This document shows positions 52,624 to 61,876 of a DNA stretch of 64,000 bases, piece after piece. Location: contig NZ_JBKBEU010000002.1 of NCBI RefSeq assembly GCF_047372505.1, positions 139,491-203,490 on the forward strand. The letters are read 5' to 3'. Under the pieces are notes generated by a model. It had not been told where the DNA came from. It saw only the letters and a program-made list of their open reading frames with translations, and searched no databases. The position numbers and the translations under genes were made by a program. This DNA comes from Phaeobacter cretensis. GTDB taxonomy: Bacteria > Pseudomonadota > Alphaproteobacteria > Rhodobacterales > Rhodobacteraceae. How positions within the stretch are numbered: the first letter of the stretch is position 1; every line of letters begins with the position of its first letter.

Positions 52624-52688
52624 TCCTACGCCCTTCTTTTCTGTCCCTCGGCTTGACATAAATCAGTCTTTTCGAGGGGCAGAAACAG

Positions 52689-53642
52689 ATGTTCTTACTT
52701 GCGCTCTTTCACACAAATGGTCTGAAGTGTGGGATGGACACAGCTATTGACCCAAAGCAGCCTCATCGCCTGCTAACCCAATTAAAGACACAGATCGACA
52801 GTCTGCCACCCGCGCTATCGGTGGCTGCGAAGTACATCATCGACAATCCCGGTGACTTTGGTCTTGATCCGATCCGTGTCTCAGCAACCAAGGCCGGTGT
52901 CAGTGCCAATTCACTGGTCCGTCTGGCAACGCATCTCGGGTTTGACAGTTTCGAAGCCCTCCGCAGCCCCTTTCGCTCAGCGCTGACCACAGACCGTGAA
53001 GGTGGGTTGGGTCTTGGTTGGCTTGATCGTCTGGAACAGACAGAGACGACAGCGCGTCACGGCCGTATCGCCCGCAATGAGGTTAACATCGTCGCCCGAT
53101 CACTGCGCCTGATGACGCCTGAACGCATCACTTCAATCGTTACCGTGCTAACTTCTGCCCGTCACTGCTATGTCACTGCAACGCGCGCCAGCTATGCGCT
53201 GGCCTACTACTTTCACTACGTAGGCCGGATGGCGTTACCAAGTCTGGATCTGGTTCCGCGCCACATGGGTACTGCAGTGGATGAACTGATGGACATCGGC
53301 ATTCAGGATTGTTTGATCGCAATGACCTTTGCGCCCTACTCTTCAGAAACGCTTCAGGCTTTGCGGCTGGCCCGTAACAAGGGGGCAACCCTAATCCTGA
53401 TCTCCGACAGCGAGGTTATCGCCCCCGCGCTACAACCTGATCACCTGTTACTGGTGTCCGATAACACACTACATCCATTTGGTGGCTACGGCGGGGCGAT
53501 GGCTGTGCTTGATTGCTTATTGACCCATCTGATCGATGCCGGCGGTGAGACGGCGCAAGACAGGATCCGCACCTATGAAACAGTGAGAGAAGATACCGGT
53601 GCCTATTGGCGCGGTGGCAAACTCCCAAAGGTTCCGAAATAA
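52689..53642 (+). CDS. MurR/RpiR-family transcriptional regulator
   Basis: The 317-residue protein has an N-terminal helix-turn-helix (LSVAAKYIIDNPGDFGLDPIRVSATKAGVSANSLVRLATHLGF at about 38-80) and a SIS sugar-phosphate-binding domain (about 140-280: SARHCYVTATRASYALAYYFHYVG, LIAMTFAPYSSET). I use the ATG at 52689 with GAGG upstream; an internal ATG at 52734 is possible. The target is not clear; the nearby UDP-sugar dehydrogenase or the fusion gene upstream are candidates. Confidence 0.88.
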   Translation: MFLLALFHTNGLKCGMDTAIDPKQPHRLLTQLKTQIDSLPPALSVAAKYIIDNPGDFGLDPIRVSATKAGVSANSLVRLATHLGFDSFEALRSPFRSALTTDREGGLGLGWLDRLEQTETTARHGRIARNEVNIVARSLRLMTPERITSIVTVLTSARHCYVTATRASYALAYYFHYVGRMALPSLDLVPRHMGTAVDELMDIGIQDCLIAMTFAPYSSETLQALRLARNKGATLILISDSEVIAPALQPDHLLLVSDNTLHPFGGYGGAMAVLDCLLTHLIDAGGETAQDRIRTYETVREDTGAYWRGGKLPKVPK

Positions 53643-53667
53643 CGACGGTTAGGGCCAAAACGTCAAC

Positions 53668-54939
53668 TCAGAGCCGCAGATCAGATTGATCCGGCGTCAA
53701 TACATACTTCAGATCGTACAGGAGCGCGCCAGCGCGGCCCAACGCCCGGATCTGATCCGCTCCCATCTCTCGGAACTCATGATGCGCTACCGCCAATAGC
53801 ATTCCATCGTAAATGCCTGTCTCCGGGAGGTTGACCAGATCAATGCTGTATTCCTCGCGCGCTTCATCTCGGTCGGCGTGGGGGTCATGAACATCAACTG
53901 TCAGGCCAAACTCCTGCAAACAATGCACCACATCGATCACCCGCGTATTGCGTAGATCCGGACAGTTCTCCTTAAACGTCAGCCCCATCACCAATACCCG
54001 TGCATCGGCGACCGCCATCTTGCGCTTGAGCATGGATTTGACCATCTGACTTGCCACATAGGCACCCATACCGTCATTCAGCCGTCGCCCTGCCAAAAGG
54101 ATCTCAGGGTGATAGCCCAGCTGCTCGGCCTTATGGGTAAGGTAATAGGGATCAACGCCGATGCAATGCCCGCCAACCAGTCCGGGGCGAAAGTTAAGGA
54201 AATTCCATTTGGTCCCGGCTGCCCGCAGCACTGCCTCAGTGTCGATATCCATCCGATTGAAGATCTTGGCCAGCTCATTGATCAACGCGATATTGATATC
54301 GCGCTGGCTGTTCTCAATCACCTTGGCGGCCTCGGCTACACGAATGCTCTCCGCCTTATGGGTGCCCGCCGTCACGATTTCACGGTAAAGCGCATCAACC
54401 CGATCTGCGATCTCCGGTGTTGAGCCTGAGGTCACTTTGACGATATCCGGCAAGCGCCGCGTCTGGTCGCCCGGATTGATCCGTTCCGGGCTATATCCCA
54501 CAAAGAAATCACGATTGAACTCCAGCCCTGACATCTGTTCCAGAACCGGCACGCAATCGTCCTCAGTGGCACCCGGGTAGACTGTCGATTCATAGATTAC
54601 CAAATCGCCAGCTTTCAGCACCCTGCCAACGGTCTCGGACGCCCGTAGCAGCGGCGTCAAATCCGGGCGACGGCTGCTATCAATTGGGGTAGGCACTGTA
54701 ACGATAAAAACTGTGCAATCGGCAATATCTGCCGGATCGTCGGTCAATGTCAGTTGTGTAGCCCTCGCCAGTGCCTCTGCACTGATTTCACGGGTGCTAT
54801 CCGCGCCTGCGTGCAATGCACCGATGCGATCCGCGCTAATGTCAAAACCGACAACTGGGCGCGATTTTCCAAACTCGACGGCCAGAGGTAACCCGACATA
54901 GCCAAGCCCGATCACGCAAATCCGTTCTGTCCCACTCAT
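53668..54939 (-). CDS. UDP-sugar 6-dehydrogenase (TviB/WbpO type, UDP-GalNAc/GlcNAc dehydrogenase)
   Basis: The 423-residue protein has the NAD-binding IGLGYVGLPLAVEFG at about 10-24, the UDP-sugar dehydrogenase middle domain, and the catalytic Cys in GGHCIGVDPYYLTHKAE. The GYSPERINPGD motif is typical of TviB/WbpO enzymes that make UDP-N-acetyl-hexosaminuronic acid for capsules or O-antigen. No glycosyltransferase genes lie nearby, so it stands alone here. Confidence 0.9.
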   Translation of the reverse strand: MSGTERICVIGLGYVGLPLAVEFGKSRPVVGFDISADRIGALHAGADSTREISAEALARATQLTLTDDPADIADCTVFIVTVPTPIDSSRRPDLTPLLRASETVGRVLKAGDLVIYESTVYPGATEDDCVPVLEQMSGLEFNRDFFVGYSPERINPGDQTRRLPDIVKVTSGSTPEIADRVDALYREIVTAGTHKAESIRVAEAAKVIENSQRDINIALINELAKIFNRMDIDTEAVLRAAGTKWNFLNFRPGLVGGHCIGVDPYYLTHKAEQLGYHPEILLAGRRLNDGMGAYVASQMVKSMLKRKMAVADARVLVMGLTFKENCPDLRNTRVIDVVHCLQEFGLTVDVHDPHADRDEAREEYSIDLVNLPETGIYDGMLLAVAHHEFREMGADQIRALGRAGALLYDLKYVLTPDQSDLRL

Positions 54940-55063
54940 ACGCTACTCCAATGGTTCTAATCTGCCCGATTGCCTTTCATAAGGGGCGTAGGAACTAAGT
55001 TTCAACCATATGCAGCCAGATTGCCTCCGAAACCCGAGGAGATCCTGCAGGAGGGGTTTGATT

Positions 55064-55846
55064 TCAGAATCGCAATGATAGACAAGACATTCCGCCATCC
55101 AGCTTCGCGCATTCCGAATTGCTGATTTGAACAACCTCAAACCCCTCGCGGTCCAGCATTTCGGCCGTGCGTGGAAAATCCGCAGCCATCAGCACCAGGT
55201 TGTTATACCGAATGGCATTTGCCGCTGCTTCTTCACCGTCAGCGACATGCAGAACACGGTAGCCTTCGAAACATCCAGAGGCGTCCAGCCGTTTGGTTGC
55301 CAGAATGGTCTCGCCATCCATCAAGGAGCAGTCGGTCTTGAAATGCAAAACGCCCTCCGGCGTAAACACTTCGCGCAGTTGATGACCCCAGTCCGACACA
55401 ATCTCCGCTAGTTCAGCGACCCCTGCGGCATCGGTACGCGCTGAGCGACCTACGAGAATTTCACGGTCGGTCACCAGAATGTCGCCGCCCTCTATGAAAC
55501 CGGGGCCGGTGATCTCGCGGACGTCGTTATAGCATTGGCGCAGCGCAGGGGCCATTTCGGCAACTTCGCCCAATCGCGATGGCGCTCCGGGCCGCATCAG
55601 GACAGCACCTCTGGGCAGGCACAATGCTGTATCCTCTACAAAAACCGCATCAGGAAAGGCCTCAAGCGGGAGCAGTTCGATTACCTCGGCACCGGTGGAT
55701 TTCAAGGCTGCGACATATTCAGCATGGGCTGACAGCATCTGGGCGAGATCTGGAGTGCCGATATCCTCTGCACGCAACCCGTCCGTAATGCTGGATGCCG
55801 GGCGACGGGTGATGGCACGGGTGAATTCAAATGTCGGGTTGCTCAT
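55064..55846 (-). CDS. N,N-dimethylarginine dimethylaminohydrolase (DDAH)
   Basis: The 260-residue protein matches bacterial DDAH in length and motifs: FVEDTA near 69, GFIEGGDIL near 116, catalytic His168 (LHFKT) and catalytic Cys255 in the C-terminal GGMSCLSLRF. It hydrolyses mono- or dimethylarginine to citrulline and methylamine or dimethylamine. It follows the 2-ketoarginine decarboxylase-like gene by 3 bases and is the last gene of the operon, so methylarginine is the likely substrate of the cluster. Confidence 0.92.
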   Translation of the reverse strand: MSNPTFEFTRAITRRPASSITDGLRAEDIGTPDLAQMLSAHAEYVAALKSTGAEVIELLPLEAFPDAVFVEDTALCLPRGAVLMRPGAPSRLGEVAEMAPALRQCYNDVREITGPGFIEGGDILVTDREILVGRSARTDAAGVAELAEIVSDWGHQLREVFTPEGVLHFKTDCSLMDGETILATKRLDASGCFEGYRVLHVADGEEAAANAIRYNNLVLMAADFPRTAEMLDREGFEVVQISNSECAKLDGGMSCLSLRF

Positions 55847-55849
55847 AAC

Positions 55850-57511
55850 TCAGTCCTTTTTGGCCGGTGTCGGCACGAATTTCGGCGTGATAATCTCAAT
55901 CATGCTGGGCCCTGTCTCTTTGGCGCAGTCCAGCATGGCAGCGGCGACGTCTTGCGGATCCGCAGAAATCGCCCGGTGCGATACCCCAAAGGATCGCGCC
56001 GTTGCAGAAAAATCCGGCGGTGTCGGGTCACACCCGACTACCGGCACTCCGACATCCTGCATGGAGCGTGCAATTTCCTGATATCCATAGTTGTTCCACA
56101 CCACAAAAGTGATCGGCAAATCCTCATCGACGGCCGTCATGATCTCGGGTAACGAAAACTGCGCCCCCCCATCGCCAACGATACAGATCACAGTGGTATC
56201 GGGCGCGGCGATGGCCGCGCCGATAGCTGCCGGAATACCATAGCCAAGCGCACCATATCCCGTAGCCGCATTGAACCAGCCACCGGGCCGATCATGATCA
56301 TAGTACAGGTTGCCGGCATAAATCGGCTGAGCGGAATCGCCGACAACAATCGAGCCCGGCGCGACCGCGCGCAATGCGTTCAGCACTTCAACCTGCGCTC
56401 GATATCCTTCGCCAATTTCCATCCAAGCGGCAGCGCGGGCTTCACTGGCTTTATTCACCCCCCAATCACTGAGTGTCATAGTGACAGCTTCAAGGTCGGC
56501 CAAGATCGCAGACAGAACATCAGCCACATCAGCCTGGATCGCTAGTTCAGCAGGGTGGCGCTCAAGTTGTTCGGCACAAAGATCCACCCGGATCAGCCCC
56601 GTCATCTGTGGCATGACTCCTGTGGCATACATGTCATAATCGGTTGGGCCCAACTCCGTTCCCAAGGCCAGAACCAGATCCGCTGCTTCGATCAGCGCCC
56701 GGACAGACGCAAGGCTGGGGCTGGCTGGCACCGACAACGGATGGTCAAACATTACCCCACGGGCGTTTACCGTCTGAATCACTGGCGCGCCTAGGTTTTC
56801 TGCCAGTTGTCGCAGTTGATTAGCCTGGAACCGCGCACCCCCTCCAGCCAGAATAACCGGTCGTTCCGCGGCGGTGAGGCGTTGCATCAGAAGCGGCAGA
56901 TCGGCAATGGCCTGCTCCAAACTGTCGCCGCCCGTGTGGTCCGCCGCAATCTCGCTCTTATACGCAGCTGCACTGCCCCCAATATCCAGTGGAATCTGCA
57001 AATGGGTCGGCCCCGGTCGCGCGGTTTCGCTGCCATCAATCAGCGCAAATGCCCGCTCCAGAGCTGGGGCCAATTCCTCCGCCGCCGAAACATGCTCCGA
57101 ATTCAACGCGACGAGTTTTGCCAGTGCATGCTGATCCGGTAGCTCATGCAAATGGCCTAACTGACGGCCAAGCGACCGGCTTTCATTCACGCCTGAAACC
57201 ACCAACATCGGTACCGAATCTGCGCGCGCCTGCGCCATGGGCGTCAGTAAGTTGGTAACTCCGGGCCCTGTGATGACAAAAGCAACACCAGGTCGGCCTG
57301 ACACCCGCGCATAGCCATCAGCCATGAAACCGGCGCCTTGTTCATGACGCGGTGTAATATGACGCAGATCTGATTGGCCTAAACCTCGGTACAGCTCAAC
57401 CGTGTGAACCCCGGGGATCCCAAAAACATGGCGCACGCCGCGCGCCGCCAACTCGCCCACCAATGCTTCGCCAACTGTTTGTCCGGCTGTTTGGCTATCA
57501 CCCCCACTCAT
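55850..57511 (-). CDS. Thiamine-diphosphate enzyme, 5-guanidino-2-oxopentanoate (2-ketoarginine) decarboxylase-like
   Basis: The 553-residue protein has the full acetolactate-synthase-like fold: an N-terminal domain with the cofactor-activating Glu in HEQGAGFMADGYAR, a central domain, and a C-terminal diphosphate-binding motif starting GDGGAQFSLPEI and ending NNYGYQEI. The opening GIPGVHTVELYRGL is typical of the AruI group of the arginine transaminase pathway. It overlaps the aminotransferase gene by 4 bases and precedes DDAH. It would decarboxylate 2-ketoarginine or a methylated form to a guanidinobutanal. Confidence 0.85.
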   Translation of the reverse strand: MSGGDSQTAGQTVGEALVGELAARGVRHVFGIPGVHTVELYRGLGQSDLRHITPRHEQGAGFMADGYARVSGRPGVAFVITGPGVTNLLTPMAQARADSVPMLVVSGVNESRSLGRQLGHLHELPDQHALAKLVALNSEHVSAAEELAPALERAFALIDGSETARPGPTHLQIPLDIGGSAAAYKSEIAADHTGGDSLEQAIADLPLLMQRLTAAERPVILAGGGARFQANQLRQLAENLGAPVIQTVNARGVMFDHPLSVPASPSLASVRALIEAADLVLALGTELGPTDYDMYATGVMPQMTGLIRVDLCAEQLERHPAELAIQADVADVLSAILADLEAVTMTLSDWGVNKASEARAAAWMEIGEGYRAQVEVLNALRAVAPGSIVVGDSAQPIYAGNLYYDHDRPGGWFNAATGYGALGYGIPAAIGAAIAAPDTTVICIVGDGGAQFSLPEIMTAVDEDLPITFVVWNNYGYQEIARSMQDVGVPVVGCDPTPPDFSATARSFGVSHRAISADPQDVAAAMLDCAKETGPSMIEIITPKFVPTPAKKD

Positions 57512-58695
57512 GTCGGGGCCACCGATCTTTGGTTGGCATGATCGACCATACGCGTCAGCGCCAGATCAAAACGATCTTCTTTAATGGTCAGTGCGACCCG
57601 TACCCAGCCGCGCAGCCTCTCGCCAAAGGATGACCCCGGCATAACCGCCACACCGGCACCATGCAAAAGATCCTGTGCATAAGCGTCGCCATCCATACCG
57701 GTTGATGTCACATCAATCATCGCGAACATACCAGCCTCAGGGAGATGCACCCTCAAACTGGTGTCATGATGCAGGCGCTCTTCTAACCTGATCGCCCTTG
57801 CCGCGAACCGCTCACGCATACCGGCCGCCACGGGCGAACCGTCGCGCACCGCCTGCTCCGTCATGTCCGCAATAAACGGTTGATTGCCAAACAGCATGGT
57901 CTCCGACAAAGGCAGCAACCCGTCACAAAACGCGGCGCTGGCAATGCACCAGCCACTGCGGAACCCTGGCGCAGCATGAGATTTAGAAATTGAAGAGACC
58001 ACAATAACCCGTTCGGCAAAGGCTGCCCGCGCCAGCGGGGAAACAAATTCTGCTGCATCGAAAACCAGCTGGTCATAAACCTCATCCGAGATGATCCAGA
58101 GATCATGGATCGCCGCCAAGCGCCCGATGGCATCCAGATCATCTGTCGTCAGAATGGATCCCGTCGGGTTATGGGGCGTCGTCAGCAGGATAGCGCGACT
58201 GCGCGGCGTGATTTTTTCTGCTATATCAGAAGCCTGCATTCGAAATCCGTGCTCCGGACGCAAGGCAACAGGGATCAAGTCTGCACCAGTTGCTCGAATG
58301 ACGCCTTCGTAGGTAGCATACATTGGATCACCCACCAGCACCTCGTCTCCGTGCTGGGCCACACCCATCAGAACTGCATACAAGGCGGTCTGGGTTCCCG
58401 GAAAGCACAGCACATTTTCCGATGCAATGGGTCGACCGCTGCTGGCGCTATAACGTTCCGCAAGCGCCTCGCGCAGATTGGCCTCACCGCGGCCGTTAGA
58501 ATACCCCGTTCGCCCCGCCAACATTGCAGCGCTGGCTGTCTCCATTAGCTCTGCGGGCGGTGGCACGTCTGGCTCACCAATCGTCATCTCAATGACATCC
58601 GCCCCAGCGGCTACCATTTCTCGCGCAGCTAGATGCACCTGCCATTTTGCTCCGCCAAGCCCCGCCAGTTGTTTGGTCACATCGGTCATTCTCAT
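57508..58695 (-). CDS. Class I/II PLP-dependent aminotransferase
   Basis: The 395-residue protein has the fold-type I aminotransferase motifs: TTPHNPTGS near 170, ISDEVYDQLVF near 200, and the PLP Lys in SISKSHAAPGFRSGW near 238. It overlaps both neighbours by 4 bases. Next to an AruI-like decarboxylase it is a good candidate for arginine (or methylarginine) transaminase, though the family alone does not define the substrate. Confidence 0.9.
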   Translation of the reverse strand: MRMTDVTKQLAGLGGAKWQVHLAAREMVAAGADVIEMTIGEPDVPPPAELMETASAAMLAGRTGYSNGRGEANLREALAERYSASSGRPIASENVLCFPGTQTALYAVLMGVAQHGDEVLVGDPMYATYEGVIRATGADLIPVALRPEHGFRMQASDIAEKITPRSRAILLTTPHNPTGSILTTDDLDAIGRLAAIHDLWIISDEVYDQLVFDAAEFVSPLARAAFAERVIVVSSISKSHAAPGFRSGWCIASAAFCDGLLPLSETMLFGNQPFIADMTEQAVRDGSPVAAGMRERFAARAIRLEERLHHDTSLRVHLPEAGMFAMIDVTSTGMDGDAYAQDLLHGAGVAVMPGSSFGERLRGWVRVALTIKEDRFDLALTRMVDHANQRSVAPT

Positions 58696-59339
58696 GACTG
58701 TTCTGCCTTATGCTGCAAATTTAATCCCAAAATCGCACCAACGGACTCCAGGCCGATGGTTGGCAATTCACCTTCCTCAAAAGCGTCTGGCAGAGCCCCG
58801 CCCTCCATCCAAAGCCCGTCGATCACAGCGTTGCAGGCCACCGCCAGATGGTGTAGCCGCGCGGCGTCAACAGGCCTCCCCGCTTCTTCCAGTGCGGCAG
58901 CGATCAGCTCACCCAGCTTGTTACGAAAATACTCATAAGTACGCTGGTGGATCTCCCGCATTTGCGGATCTTGCTGAACTTTGTTCAAAAACCCAGCCCA
59001 AAGCGCCACCGCTGTCGGCTCCACAACAGGAGGCCGCAACGACGCTTCTACAAGGCCTGCAAGCCGCGCACGCGCGTCGCCTTCCATCCCAGCCACAGGA
59101 TCAAAGGTGAGATCACTGATGAACACCATGTGATGTTCATAAGCAGCCGTCATAAGCTCCTCTTTCGAGGAAAAATAATGCCGGATCAGCCCCTGCGTAA
59201 CATCCGCCCGTTCGGCAATGTCGCGCACAGTTGCACCACGCACACCCTTTTCAACCACTAACTCCAACGTAGCGGTTATCAACGCGTGCTTGCGCTCTTC
59301 TGCGGTCGCTCGCTTAAATTTTCGGCGTTCAGCTGACAC
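58692..59339 (-). CDS. TetR-family regulator of the arginine/methylarginine cluster
   Basis: I choose the GTG at 59339 (215 residues), which directly follows a strong AGGAGG site; a longer frame starts at 59393. The helix-turn-helix is LITATLELVVEKGVRGATVRDIAERADVTQGLIRHYFSSKEEL. It heads the catabolic operon and is divergent from the ABC transporter genes, so it probably controls both. A palindrome lies in the gap upstream of it. Confidence 0.88.
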   Translation of the reverse strand: MSAERRKFKRATAEERKHALITATLELVVEKGVRGATVRDIAERADVTQGLIRHYFSSKEELMTAAYEHHMVFISDLTFDPVAGMEGDARARLAGLVEASLRPPVVEPTAVALWAGFLNKVQQDPQMREIHQRTYEYFRNKLGELIAAALEEAGRPVDAARLHHLAVACNAVIDGLWMEGGALPDAFEEGELPTIGLESVGAILGLNLQHKAEQS

Positions 59340-59371
59340 AGGACCTCCTAGGCGTTGTGCGACGACGGGTT

Positions 59372-59400
59372 CGTAATAATTATACACTTGCATAATTACG
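59372..59400. promoter_or_regulatory. Inverted repeat between TetR gene and ABC transporter genes, candidate operator
   Basis: CGTAATAATTAT at 59372-59383 is mirrored by ATAATTACG at 59392-59400 with one extra A in the left arm. It sits centrally in the 105-bp gap between the chosen TetR start and the transporter ATPase, as a TetR operator would. Binding is inferred. Confidence 0.5.
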
Positions 59401-59444
59401 CCAACTCCGCCTTACTACAACCCGAAATATGAGGACAATAGAAA

Positions 59445-60290
59445 ATGCCTGATCCGGCAGCCGCAGATCCTGCCCCGCTTTCGACAACCATTGAGGCCGT
59501 ACTAGTCTCCCCCAATGAAGATACCCAGGTCGCGCCGCGCGCCGAGGCGATCAGGGTCGACAACCTGCATAAATCCTTCGGTTCTCTGGAAGTTCTGAAA
59601 GGCGTCTCTCTGACCGCCAAACAGGGTGATGTCGTAGCAATCATTGGTGGCAGTGGGTCCGGGAAATCCACCATGTTGCGTTGCATCAACTTCTTGGAAA
59701 CACCGAACTCAGGCGAAATCAAAATAGCAGGTGAGAAAATCGCTATGCGCTCCGATGGTAGACCTGCCGACCGACGTCAGATCGAACGCATTCGTACCAG
59801 GTTGGCGATGGTCTTTCAGCAATTCAATCTATGGACCCACCGAACCCTGCTGGAAAACGTGATTGAAGTTCCGGTGCATGTTCTGAAAACGCCCCGGTCT
59901 GAAGCCATCATTCGCGCACGTGAACTGTTGGCCCGTGTTGGTCTGGGTGACAAGGCGGACGCCTTTCCAGCATTCCTTTCGGGCGGTCAGCAACAACGAG
60001 CCGCTATTGCGCGCGCTCTTGCAGTGGACCCGAGTGTGATGCTGTTTGACGAGCCTACATCAGCCTTGGATCCGGAACTTGTGGGTGAGGTTCTGACCGT
60101 GATCCGGGGTCTAGCATCCGAGGGCCGCACTATGTTGCTGGTCACACATGAGATGAAATTTGCCCGAGAGGTCGCCAACCACGTTGTCTACCTCTTTGAA
60201 GGCCTGATCGAAGAACAGGGTCCACCGTCAGAGGTTTTTGGCAATCCAAAATCTGAGCGTTTAAAACAATTCCTCAGCTCAGTCACCTAA
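59445..60290 (+). CDS. Polar amino-acid ABC transporter ATP-binding protein (HisP/ArtP-like)
   Basis: The 281-residue protein has Walker A GGSGSGKST, signature LSGGQQQRAAIARAL, Walker B VMLFDEPTSALD and H-loop VTHEMK. It carries an N-terminal extension of about 30 residues before the ABC domain (DNLHKSFGSLEVLKGV). It belongs to the HisP/GlnQ group for polar amino acids and precedes the binding protein and two permeases. Confidence 0.92.
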   Translation: MPDPAAADPAPLSTTIEAVLVSPNEDTQVAPRAEAIRVDNLHKSFGSLEVLKGVSLTAKQGDVVAIIGGSGSGKSTMLRCINFLETPNSGEIKIAGEKIAMRSDGRPADRRQIERIRTRLAMVFQQFNLWTHRTLLENVIEVPVHVLKTPRSEAIIRARELLARVGLGDKADAFPAFLSGGQQQRAAIARALAVDPSVMLFDEPTSALDPELVGEVLTVIRGLASEGRTMLLVTHEMKFAREVANHVVYLFEGLIEEQGPPSEVFGNPKSERLKQFLSSVT

Positions 60291-60334
60291 TCAACGCACT
60301 ACAAGAACGACAAAAACAAAACAGGGAGACAGCT

Positions 60335-61114
60335 ATGTCTATGAAGTACAAATTTAAATTTACAGCTCTTGCGGCAACGGTACTGGCAGCGACTGCCGCT
60401 ATTGCACAGGCGGAACCGGTCAAAATCGGCGTGGCTGCCGAACCCTATCCACCTTTTGCCTCGCTGGATTCCTCGGGTCAGTGGGTTGGCTGGGAAATTG
60501 ATATCATCAATGCGGTTTGTGCCGCCGCTGAGCTGGATTGCGTGATTACACCCGTAGCCTGGGACGGCATTATTCCATCGCTCACCGGTCAGCAAATCGA
60601 CGCCATTATGGCCTCCATGTCGATCACGGAAGAGCGTCTGAAAACCATCGACTTCTCCGATCCTTACTACAACACTCCGGCGGTCATCGTGGCAGACAAA
60701 TCGATGGATATCGGCGCAACACCAGCTTCCCTTGCGGGTAAGATTGTCGGCATACAGGCCTCCACCATTCACCAGGCCTATGCTCAGGAGTATTTCAAAG
60801 ATTCCGAACTGCGAGTGTACCAAACCCAAGACGAAGCCAATCAAGATCTCTTCGCGGGTCGCATCGATGCCACTCAGGCTGACAGCATCGCGATGGCGGA
60901 TTTCGTCGGTTCTGATGCCGGTGGATGCTGCGAGATCAAAGGCGCGGTTGCCAATGATGAGGCGATCCTCGGAAAAGGGGTCGGCGCCGGGGTACGCAAA
61001 GGCGAAGGAGAGGTTCTGGCAGCGCTGAACAAAGGTATTGCTGCAATCCTGGCCGACGGCACCCACGCGAATATCACCTCAGAGTATTTCACGACCAGCA
61101 TATATTCCGAGTAA
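60335..61114 (+). CDS. Polar amino-acid ABC transporter binding protein (ArgT/HisJ-like)
   Basis: The 259-residue protein has a signal peptide (about 8-26, AQAEP) and the class II fold of basic amino-acid binding proteins: KIGVAAEPYPPFASLDSSGQ, DIINAVCAAAELDC, and FSDPYYNTPAVIV. A disulfide pair may form (Cys near 57 and 66). The neighbouring catabolic genes suggest arginine or a methylated arginine as ligand. Confidence 0.92.
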   Translation: MSMKYKFKFTALAATVLAATAAIAQAEPVKIGVAAEPYPPFASLDSSGQWVGWEIDIINAVCAAAELDCVITPVAWDGIIPSLTGQQIDAIMASMSITEERLKTIDFSDPYYNTPAVIVADKSMDIGATPASLAGKIVGIQASTIHQAYAQEYFKDSELRVYQTQDEANQDLFAGRIDATQADSIAMADFVGSDAGGCCEIKGAVANDEAILGKGVGAGVRKGEGEVLAALNKGIAAILADGTHANITSEYFTTSIYSE

Positions 61115-61123
61115 GGGCGCATC

Positions 61124-61876
61124 GTGACCGGACTCCTCGACCTGCTTGGTCTGGCCGAGAGCGCGCAGCTATTGTCGCTCTCGTCTCCAGGATGGGGTAG
61201 CAACCTCTTGCGGGGCCTCGCCAATTCGCTTCAAATCGCCTTTGGCGCGTTCGGTATAGGGCTAGTTATCGGGCTTTTCGGGGCCTACGGTAAACTCTAC
61301 GGCGGGCCAATCCTGCGGGATTTGCTCGCCATTTATACCACCGTAATCCGCGCTGTTCCTGAACTGGTGCTGATTCTCATCCTCTATTATGTCGGTACCG
61401 ATCTGATCAATAAGGTTGCCGCCAGCCTGGGCTATGGGCGGGTTGAAATCAGCGGTATCGTTGCGGGCATCTGGGTACTGGGCATCGTCCAAGGCGCATA
61501 CGCGACAGAAGTACTGCGCGGTGCCATAAAAGCAGTGCCGCCCGGCCAGATAGAGGCGGCACGGTCGTATGGCATGCCAGCCTTCATGACCATGCGCCGC
61601 GTAACCATCCCCGCGATGATGAGTTTTGCAACACCGGGGCTTGCCAATCTTTGGTTGATTGCCACAAAGGACACGGCTCTCTTGGCAATCGTCGGATTTG
61701 CCGAGCTAACACTGGAGACCCGGCAAGCGGCGAGCAGTACGCGTGCCTACTTCACGTTTTTCCTCGCTGCTGGTGCGCTTTACCTAATGGTGACTCTGTG
61801 TTCAGGCGTGATCTTTGGTTGGATCGAACGGTGGGCAAGACGCGGCCAGCCTTCGCTGAGAGAGGGGCGCCAATGA
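61124..61876 (+). CDS. Polar amino-acid ABC transporter permease (HisQ-like)
   Basis: The 250-residue protein starts with GTG and has about five membrane helices with the amino-acid permease motif (EAARSYGMPAFMTMRRVTIPAMMSFATPGLAN). It lies 9 bases after the binding-protein gene and overlaps the second permease by 4 bases. Confidence 0.92.
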   Translation: MTGLLDLLGLAESAQLLSLSSPGWGSNLLRGLANSLQIAFGAFGIGLVIGLFGAYGKLYGGPILRDLLAIYTTVIRAVPELVLILILYYVGTDLINKVAASLGYGRVEISGIVAGIWVLGIVQGAYATEVLRGAIKAVPPGQIEAARSYGMPAFMTMRRVTIPAMMSFATPGLANLWLIATKDTALLAIVGFAELTLETRQAASSTRAYFTFFLAAGALYLMVTLCSGVIFGWIERWARRGQPSLREGRQ

